Positions 19,201 through 22,603 of a stretch of DNA of 22,603 nt are shown one piece after another. The stretch is from positions 1 to 22,603 of the IMG/VR virus record IMGVR_UViG_3300025282_000269; one strand, 5' to 3'. Below the pieces are notes generated by a model. It was not told the DNA's origin. It searched no databases and saw only the letters and a list, made by a program, of their open reading frames with translations. Numbering within the stretch: position 1 is the stretch's first letter; each line of letters opens with the position of its first letter. Source of the stretch: a virus. The translations under genes were made by a program, and so were the position numbers.

Positions 19201-20034
19201 GAGTATTGTGATTTAGATTTAATAAATATTGATTTTTCTTCGTTTATAGATAATCGGGCTCCCTTAAGTAGAGAAATTATTGTTCGTGGTAATGTTCCTA
19301 GGGCTTTGGTATTTATTCCTGCCGTAGGAAGTAAGTATAATCCTTTTCATGCAAAATCAAAAGTGGACAAGGTATATCAAGATGAAGGAGGCAATGTACG
19401 AGTTTCTAGGGTTTGCGAATTAGCTCCTTACTTAGAAGGACCTGCAAATAAGATTAAACATGCATCAACAAGAAAATATACATTCCTTGAATATGGAACA
19501 TACGGTAGAGGAGTGTTAGGAATTAAACCAGAAAATCATCCAATGTCTGCAATTGATGTAGATGCATCATTCTTTAAATATGAACTGAGTGGGAAACAGG
19601 AGTATAATACCTTATTCTATTCAAATGGGTCTTACACTTCCGCTGTGCCTGATATTGTTGTTCCTCCTACTTCAAAAGTTATTGAAGTTATGGATAGTTT
19701 GAGGAGCAATTATAAGTATACACACTTTACTTGGTGGGACTTGTTTAGAAGACTTAAATTATTTGAATACGCAGGAATGAACTTAGAAATGACAGATGAA
19801 GTTTTAAAATCATTAGAAAATGGAGTAGTTACTGGAGGAGATCCAGTAACTATGGTGATGATAGGAAAAAATGAATCTAATACAGGAATGTTAGATCCCA
19901 AGGATATTACTAAATATTTAACAGAAGAGGACAGACTTTCTTTATTAGTTGAAGGTACAATTACAACGGATGATACATACCTATCAGAGTCTGATAGAAC
20001 AGGTATAGTTTCAGAAGGCTTTCCTGGAGGTTAA
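16267..20034 (+). CDS. Large virion-associated protein with six cysteine-rich tandem repeats
   Basis: A 1255-aa protein I cannot assign to a known family. Residues 36-49 are a Gly-rich linker. Residues 54-567 hold 55 cysteines arranged in six repeats, each starting [WY]xC-x7-C and ending C-x4-C. Residues 121-152 between repeats 1 and 2 form a Pro/Thr/Gly linker. Residues about 568-1255 contain only three cysteines and look like a globular virion protein: mixed helix and strand, e.g. IFNEYISPIVQYFLVHKGEG, a Ser/Ala-rich part near 905-930, and FTWWDLFRRLKLFEYAGMN near 1158. The C-terminus is acidic (TEEDRLSLLVEG). There is no N-terminal signal peptide, so the cysteines would be made in the reducing cytoplasm. 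They may bind metal or form disulfides after lysis. It is the last gene of the tail block, followed by the only substantial gap, so a baseplate or tail-tip role is inferred. The start lies six bases after the previous stop and has no clear Shine-Dalgarno. Confidence 0.8.
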   Translation: MPSNRFGCGEIATGFKPAGFPPGFFVSSRVIPTNTGGGGSGTGGGIIGGPDPTWRCEDIKKLPCADIPRHKTLTPEIVIRDCVKDLTGNAPHATKEICMIQTPCLSDVCQYEEITETRDRERPPPTGRPGVTTPGGSPTTPTGPTTGGPGPRPDAWYCKQTQPPNCSFFIPLNEECECTPCKCTVVQSPEGKNKWSCSVPGGVNICGGASTYICKPKNKCKAGCAGKKCPPVERWKCIEKSRSLCAGSTPGIGSHEPGLLGGLFVKIDRECQKCSAEEIAAGGQGCIFTNDLCVSLGVEMCKDQDCPEDPPFGGGQWTGPSAARAPSRRYRCIEANRRSCGVGYVGNYITRFCEECLCYKIPGVIGERCFDLNSNPVEKSEFPFTSPQECESSCTNERCSPIGIPTKTYECDCANNQPCTGFNSATGSNVQSQVCNCTQCYCDDEDGVRVCRNSKGKIIGTGEKVCTKSLNDCQTSCSDRGCPSWSKWGCLETKGNKCLSSPPEEELITECVEATCKDGVNGVECIPLNVPKEQRSNIRRGEFSFNSRGECETDRLSPYGSCKSQLCANSTTNIRGVSYTIASAFQAIPPPNLGIRKYKAIDVKHLMTSEESGRSIYNTDFNFSNRGFSREISELTRGHSYPRIFNEYISPIVQYFLVHKGEGSWDEVYVNELRNNINHLIKSLNPNLNLIFNNLTYPTGKKVNPNHIYNGLIELLLTGKLDEFDPDYFDGLYGAQNNMEILEYKPSSDKDENDKVALGILADSIVPADPKKYSDRNREFDFIANTKAFLTDIKAEVSVKLESGDTVPLEVSDEGIKLYDADGDPAILSLGTGYGYYFPITVITDAPDVPAVTYALEPETQLADAYYTPIEAASQAADLLGKDSFMMLSVSSVSGQSEFDGSGFSSVSSASATYFALDISAMFGKTSPDNPIVHELKCPYKKMTDLDEIDAHSIEAGTQVTEVFLHYNDPIRSYLEDSEYCDLDLINIDFSSFIDNRAPLSREIIVRGNVPRALVFIPAVGSKYNPFHAKSKVDKVYQDEGGNVRVSRVCELAPYLEGPANKIKHASTRKYTFLEYGTYGRGVLGIKPENHPMSAIDVDASFFKYELSGKQEYNTLFYSNGSYTSAVPDIVVPPTSKVIEVMDSLRSNYKYTHFTWWDLFRRLKLFEYAGMNLEMTDEVLKSLENGVVTGGDPVTMVMIGKNESNTGMLDPKDITKYLTEEDRLSLLVEGTITTDDTYLSESDRTGIVSEGFPGG
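16426..17967 (+). repeat. Six tandem cysteine-rich protein repeats (79-residue basic period)
   Basis: Within the 1255-aa protein, units begin at residues 54, 156, 235, 330, 409 and 488 (nt 16426, 16732, 16969, 17254, 17491, 17728). Every unit opens with an aromatic residue, any residue, Cys, seven residues, Cys: C56/C64, C158/C166, C237/C245, C332/C340, C411/C419, C490/C498. Every unit closes with Cys, four residues, Cys: C104/C109, C224/C229, C301/C306, C394/C399, C477/C482, C562/C567. Units 2, 4 and 5 have C-x3-C-x4-C at the end and C-x2-C-x-C in the middle. Unit-to-unit spacing is exactly 79 residues for 2-3, 4-5 and 5-6; unit 1 is longer because of a Pro/Gly linker and unit 3 because of a roughly 16-residue insert. 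Similarity is at protein level; I do not see long DNA identity, so the duplication is old. Confidence 0.85.
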
Positions 20035-20048
20035 GGGTAATTAGTTTT

Positions 20049-20065
20049 ACAAAAATTAAAAAAAG
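20049..20065 (+). promoter_or_regulatory. AT-rich intergenic box, copy 1
   Basis: ACAAAAATTAAAAAAAG lies 14 bases after the stop of the cysteine-rich gene. The same string with one additional A occurs just after the protease stop at 22586-22603. Two near-identical copies, each in a gap after a transcription-unit end, suggest a functional element such as a promoter-upstream element or a processing/termination signal. AT-richness alone makes chance similarity possible. Confidence 0.45.
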
Positions 20066-20088
20066 TTATATTTTGTCGGGTAAAAAAC

Positions 20089-20095
20089 CTAAATA
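20089..20095 (+). promoter_or_regulatory. Candidate late promoter element CTAAATA
   Basis: CCTAAATA matches the T4 late promoter consensus TATAAATA at six of eight positions and lies about 50 bases before the ATG of the acidic 116-aa gene, in the only sizeable gap of the window. A TTGTCG at 20073-20078 could be a weak sigma70-type -35, but no well-spaced -10 goes with it. A promoter here would let the head-core genes be transcribed independently of the tail genes. Confidence 0.35.
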
Positions 20096-20101
20096 TTAAA
20101 T

Positions 20102-20124
20102 GAGGCAGTATCTATGCCTTTTCT
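20102..20124 (+). terminator. Weak terminator-like hairpin
   Basis: AGGCA (20103-20107) and TGCCT (20115-20119) can pair around a seven-base loop, followed by TTTTCT. The five-base stem is short for an efficient intrinsic terminator. It sits downstream of the candidate promoter, so it may instead be a 5'-leader hairpin that stabilises the mRNA of the next gene. Confidence 0.3.
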
Positions 20125-20132
20125 ATAGAAAA

Positions 20133-20137
20133 CGGAG
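20133..20137 (+). promoter_or_regulatory. Ribosome binding site of the acidic 116-aa gene
   Basis: CGGAG, eight bases before the ATG at 20146, is a good Shine-Dalgarno sequence and fixes this start. It contrasts with the weak or missing sites of most tail genes upstream. Confidence 0.65.
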
Positions 20138-20145
20138 AAATAATT

Positions 20146-20496
20146 ATGAGTAATACTGATGTTCATGGTGATATTGCCAAGGCCCTTTTAGAGGGTTCGA
20201 ATTGGGCGACTGCTGGCCTGAAGCTTACCGAGAAGGACGCGAAGCCTGAAATGGTTGAAGAGTCTTCGGAAGAGACTATTCAAGAGGCAGAGGAAGTTCA
20301 TTCTTGCCCGTTGTGCCTGACTGAGCTTAATGAGCCCATCTCGGATGAGCAGATTGTTGAGCACCTTGATAATGTTCTTACGATTATGGATGTAATTGAA
20401 GAGAACATGGAAGAGGGTGGACACCCAGGAGGTCCTGGTGGAGCCGACGACGAGGACGAGGACGACGCAGCTAGCGACTCTGACGAAAAAGAGTAA
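20146..20496 (+). CDS. Acidic protein with CPLC motif, possible prohead-core component
   Basis: A 116-aa very acidic protein, especially in the C-terminal tail (ADDEDEDDAASDSDEKE, residues 100-116), with a Gly/Pro stretch before it (GGHPGGPGG). The middle has H52-S-C54-P-L-C57 and a further His at 73, which could form a small zinc site, followed by a helix EHLDNVLTIMDVIEENMEE. In T4-like phages a short, strongly acidic prohead-core protein (gp67) lies near the gp21 protease, so a core or internal head role is plausible, but I see no sequence match that proves it. It is the first gene after the gap and has its own good ribosome binding site. Codon choice is richer in G and C than in neighbouring genes (GAG, GAC, AAG, CTG), as in highly expressed phage genes. 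Confidence 0.7.
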   Translation: MSNTDVHGDIAKALLEGSNWATAGLKLTEKDAKPEMVEESSEETIQEAEEVHSCPLCLTELNEPISDEQIVEHLDNVLTIMDVIEENMEEGGHPGGPGGADDEDEDDAASDSDEKE

Positions 20497-20502
20497 TTTT
20501 TG

Positions 20503-21021
20503 ATGTCTGATTCTCTTCCAAATATTTCTATTGGGGAGTTTGCCGAGTCTTTGTTAAATAGCAATGCTATTCCTCCGTTACATGAGGCTCAAGCTCCCTC
20601 TGTGGCTAGCGTTCCAGGGAGTGCCAATCAATTAGATATTACTAATGTGGAAGTTCCTGATGATTTTGTAAATTCTGTGTTGGGAGGAAAAGAGACAAAT
20701 ACTTATCTTAATTCCATACTTGAAGGGGCTGGCCCTCGTCCAAGTACTTCGAGGCCAAAAGAGCTTCCTATTAAAGAGAAGGTAGTTAATCAAACAGATA
20801 GACTGTCTGCTTTGTTAGAACAGTTGTGTGCAATTTTATCAGAGACTAAACAACTTATTAGTGAGATGGCTATAGGCCCAGGCACTACAACAGCAGGCAT
20901 GATTGGCACTGGATATTCAGGTCCTTCTAAAAAGAAGAAAAAGAAAAAGAAATCAATTAAAGAGACAGTTGAATCTGTTTTAAGGGAAATGCAATATGAA
21001 CGTAGAGAAGATATTATCTGA
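20503..21021 (+). CDS. Putative prohead-core/scaffold-associated protein with poly-lysine tract
   Basis: A 172-aa protein counted from the ATG at 20503; a TTG just before it at 20500 is a less likely start. The N-terminal region is Pro/Ser-rich with short helices (IGEFAESLLNS, VPDDFVNSVLGG). A helical stretch follows (TDRLSALLEQLCAILSETKQ then LISEMA), then a Gly/Thr linker, eight lysines in a row (nt 20929-20952), and a charged terminal helix (IKETVESVLREMQYERRED). I do not recognise a family. Position between the acidic gene and the gp21-like protease is where T4-like phages carry small core proteins (gp67, gp68), so a head-core role is inferred. It starts six bases after the upstream stop, with only AAGAG-type purines as ribosome binding site, and overlaps the next gene by 26 bases. 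Confidence 0.7.
   Translation: MSDSLPNISIGEFAESLLNSNAIPPLHEAQAPSVASVPGSANQLDITNVEVPDDFVNSVLGGKETNTYLNSILEGAGPRPSTSRPKELPIKEKVVNQTDRLSALLEQLCAILSETKQLISEMAIGPGTTTAGMIGTGYSGPSKKKKKKKKSIKETVESVLREMQYERREDII
20929..20952 (+). repeat. Eight-lysine codon tract (AAA/AAG)
   Basis: Eight successive lysine codons mixing AAA and AAG make a 24-base purine run. It encodes a strongly basic patch just before the terminal helix of the 172-aa protein. Such A-rich runs are potential slippage sites, but no alternative downstream frame of interest is seen here. Confidence 0.75.
20983..20986 (+). promoter_or_regulatory. Ribosome binding site of the basic 125-aa gene
   Basis: AGGG within TAAGGGAAA, nine bases before the ATG at 20996. 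It lies inside the upstream coding sequence and supports a 26-base overlap between the two genes. Confidence 0.5.
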
Positions 21022-21373
21022 GGCTAATAAAAAACTTAGAAGTGAGAAGAAAGTAGCTAAGGCTAGTAAGTCTAGGGTTAAAGTTTATGATTCAATTAAA
21101 CAAGCCTTAGAACAGGGCTCTATGGGACAAATATTTTCAACGGATAAAGCAGATCGTATGTATGTCTTAACGAAGCATAAATGGGGAAAGAGTGGACAAC
21201 AGACTGTAGGAGGCAAGACAGCAAAGGGATTTACTCCTGGATCTGCAACTCCTGGTGCTAGTTGGAAGGATATTAAAGGTTACGCGGTTCGTACCATGGC
21301 GAAACATGGAGGCAAACAATTGAAATCAATTAGCGGTGGACGCTACACTAAAAAGAAAAAAGGAGCTAAGTAA
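20996..21373 (+). CDS. Small basic protein, possible internal head/core protein
   Basis: A 125-aa strongly basic protein of unknown family. It opens with MNVEKILSEANKKLRSEKK; the ILSE-A sequence fits the (L/I)-x-E site used by T4-type prohead proteases, so the first nine residues could be removed during head maturation. The middle has a helix SRVKVYDSIKQALEQG and KADRMYVLTKHKWGKSG. The C-terminal half is Gly/Lys-rich (TVGGKTAKGFTPGSATPG, then KHGGKQLKSISGGRYTKKKK). The composition suggests DNA contact or packing against an acidic core partner. The start is inside the end of the previous gene and the stop overlaps the protease start by one base, so this is one tightly coupled cluster. A head role is inferred from position. 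Confidence 0.72.
   Translation: MNVEKILSEANKKLRSEKKVAKASKSRVKVYDSIKQALEQGSMGQIFSTDKADRMYVLTKHKWGKSGQQTVGGKTAKGFTPGSATPGASWKDIKGYAVRTMAKHGGKQLKSISGGRYTKKKKGAK
21361..21365 (+). promoter_or_regulatory. Ribosome binding site of the prohead protease gene
   Basis: AGGAG seven bases before the ATG at 21373, within the last codons of the preceding gene. A strong, well-spaced Shine-Dalgarno that fixes the start. Confidence 0.65.
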
Positions 21374-22584
21374 TGTTACTTAACGATGTACGTATATTAG
21401 AAAACATTGAAATTTTATCAGAAGCAAAGTCTCCTCAAGGAATGAAGATTAGAGGTTTATTCCAAAGAGCAGATGAACAGAATAATAATAATCGCGTTTA
21501 CCCTAAAACGGTCTTAGAGTCTCAGGTCAAAGGTCTTCAGGACATGATTAATGAGAATCGCCTATGTGGAGAACTCGATCATCCTAGTCATGACATTGTT
21601 AAACTGTCTAATGCTTCCCACCTCATCACGGGCCTGTATATGAAGGGCAATGATGTGATCGGTGAGGCAAAGGTTTTAGATACACCCGCAGGCAAAGTTG
21701 CTCAGGCTCTTATTGAAGGTGGAGTTAAGATTGGTATTTCAAGTAGAGGAGTTGGAACTCTGTCTGAGGATACAATGAGAAAAGTGAAGTATGTAAACGA
21801 AGATTACAAATTAGTAACCTTTGATCTTGTCGCAGACCCGTCTACTAAAGGTGCTTTCCCTTCTCTTTCTGAGTCTACTGAAAGCTGTAAAAAAACTCGC
21901 AAGATTGTAAATGATACTTACAAGAAAGCACTAGGGGAGAAGGTTTTTGTTACTATGCTAAAAGAAAGTTTTAAGAATTCTTTGGAGGAAGCTGATAAGC
22001 CATACGAGAGTGATAAATTATCGTATGATGAAGTTATGAAAATGCGAGGTTATCCCTCGGTGGAGGAAATTATGAGTAGAGGTGATGTAAAGGAAGATCC
22101 TTTTTATAAGGCAATGATGGCAGCAGTTAAGGGAGCTACTCCTGTTAAGGCTAAAGAAAGCAAAACTCCCAATCGAGCGGATCGTGCGAAACATAAAGCC
22201 GAGGGCCTTGGGAAATTCTTTGGCCCGGTGGCGGCAACTGGTGACGAGGCACAGAAAGCACTCGACGCCACATCGCAGGCTCAGAAACGATTTAAAAAGC
22301 AAAGAGCAAAGAAAAGAGCAGAGAATGCAAACACTCAACCAACCTACAATAAAATGGTTGAATTCTTAGCCGAGGCTCAGAAGAAGAAGAAGGCTCGCCA
22401 ATTGGAACTGCCTTTCCCAGGTCGTAGACCTCTTGCGGATTTCCTTGAAAAAGAGATTAAATCTGGTCGTGCCCAAAGCAAGATTAAAAAGAAGGTAGAT
22501 CCTAAGGGTGGGCAACATGATATTGAAGCAGAAGATAGACAAGATGCGGCAGATGCTGCTAGAGATCTTCATCAAGATAGATAA
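21373..22584 (+). CDS. gp21: Prohead core protease, T4 gp21-like, with long basic C-terminal extension
   Basis: A 403-aa protein whose first 170 residues carry the signatures of T4-type prohead serine proteases: RGLFQRADEQNNNNRVYPKT (27-46), the His motif CGELDHPSHDIV (65-76; catalytic His probably H70), the Ser motif KIGISSRGVG (119-128; catalytic Ser probably S124), and TFDLVADPSTKGAFPS (149-164). In T4 the enzyme cleaves core and capsid proteins after (L/I)-x-E during prohead maturation and processes itself. T4 gp21 is about 212 aa; here roughly 230 residues follow the catalytic domain, Lys/Ala-rich, with a helical scaffold-like look (EAQKALDATSQAQKRFKKQR, AEAQKKKKARQLELPFPG). Candidate self-cleavage sites are ILSE17-A18, LEE206-A207 and LAE334-A335. 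The start is coupled to the previous stop. Protease identity is confident; the extension as a fused core/scaffold segment is inferred. Confidence 0.92.
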   Translation: MLLNDVRILENIEILSEAKSPQGMKIRGLFQRADEQNNNNRVYPKTVLESQVKGLQDMINENRLCGELDHPSHDIVKLSNASHLITGLYMKGNDVIGEAKVLDTPAGKVAQALIEGGVKIGISSRGVGTLSEDTMRKVKYVNEDYKLVTFDLVADPSTKGAFPSLSESTESCKKTRKIVNDTYKKALGEKVFVTMLKESFKNSLEEADKPYESDKLSYDEVMKMRGYPSVEEIMSRGDVKEDPFYKAMMAAVKGATPVKAKESKTPNRADRAKHKAEGLGKFFGPVAATGDEAQKALDATSQAQKRFKKQRAKKRAENANTQPTYNKMVEFLAEAQKKKKARQLELPFPGRRPLADFLEKEIKSGRAQSKIKKKVDPKGGQHDIEAEDRQDAADAARDLHQDR

Positions 22585-22585
22585 A

Positions 22586-22603
22586 ACAAAAATTAAAAAA
22601 AAG
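22586..22603 (+). promoter_or_regulatory. AT-rich intergenic box, copy 2 (at window edge)
   Basis: ACAAAAATTAAAAAAAAG directly after the protease stop, nearly identical to the box at 20049-20065. The window ends here, so whether a promoter-like element, hairpin and head gene follow as in copy 1 cannot be seen. Confidence 0.45.

Noticed and set aside
20078-20090. GGGT-AAAAA-ACCT hairpin as an intrinsic terminator
   Set aside because: The stem is only three to four pairs and no T tract follows, too weak to annotate separately.
20500-20502. TTG start for the poly-lysine gene
   Set aside because: An ATG follows immediately at 20503 with equal or better spacing to the purine stretch, so the TTG adds only one residue and is less likely.
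22018-22338. Minus-strand frame of about 106 codons opposite the protease
   Set aside because: Antisense shadow of the Lys-rich extension; its Phe/Leu/Cys content follows from reading AAG/AAA codons backwards.

Overview
The window is a late structural region of a tailed double-stranded DNA bacteriophage with a contractile tail (myovirus type, distantly T4/P2-like). The evidence is a gp25-like baseplate wedge protein followed by a gp6/gpJ-like wedge protein, a very large gpI/gp7-like protein, several fibre-like proteins, and, at the far end, a T4 gp21-like prohead protease. The DNA is visibly AT-rich (TTA and AGA codons are common). All genes lie on the + strand, coding is almost continuous, and I see no tRNA, insertion sequence, CRISPR array or host gene. 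The host cannot be read from the sequence. An aquatic or marine bacterium is a guess from the general style of the proteins (LamG module, giant virion proteins, AT-rich genome).

Layout. (1) 1-2060: C-terminal part of a large virion protein ending in a LamG/concanavalin-like domain; its start is probably upstream of the window. (2) 2060-8589: baseplate wedge set in the order gp25 - gp6/J - gpI/gp7, the last with an extension of more than 1000 residues. (3) 8589-10447: two consecutive genes (416 and 202 aa) that look like paralogues and sit where P2-type phages put baseplate-to-fibre proteins. (4) 10451-16260: a 1214-aa parallel beta-helix protein and a 718-aa fibre or baseplate protein sharing an N-terminal YxWExDNxP motif, probably a common attachment module. 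(5) 16267-20034: a 1255-aa protein with six tandem cysteine-rich repeats, each opening [WY]xC-x7-C and closing C-x4-C, on an uncharacterised C-terminal half of about 690 residues. This is the most unusual object in the window. (6) 20035-20145: the only real intergenic gap, with an AT-rich box, a CTAAATA late-promoter-like element, a weak terminator-like hairpin and a clear ribosome binding site. (7) 20146-22584: a probable prohead-core set: an acidic 116-aa protein, a 172-aa protein with an eight-lysine tract, a basic 125-aa protein, and the protease with a long basic C-terminal extension. The AT-rich box of region 6 recurs right after the protease at the window end.

How they fit together: the first modules build the baseplate and its host-contacting fibres, mostly translated through overlapping or abutting stop/start codons with weak Shine-Dalgarno sequences. 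The last module builds and matures the prohead, has better ribosome binding sites, and seems to be a separate transcription unit. The portal, major capsid, sheath and tube genes are not in the window.
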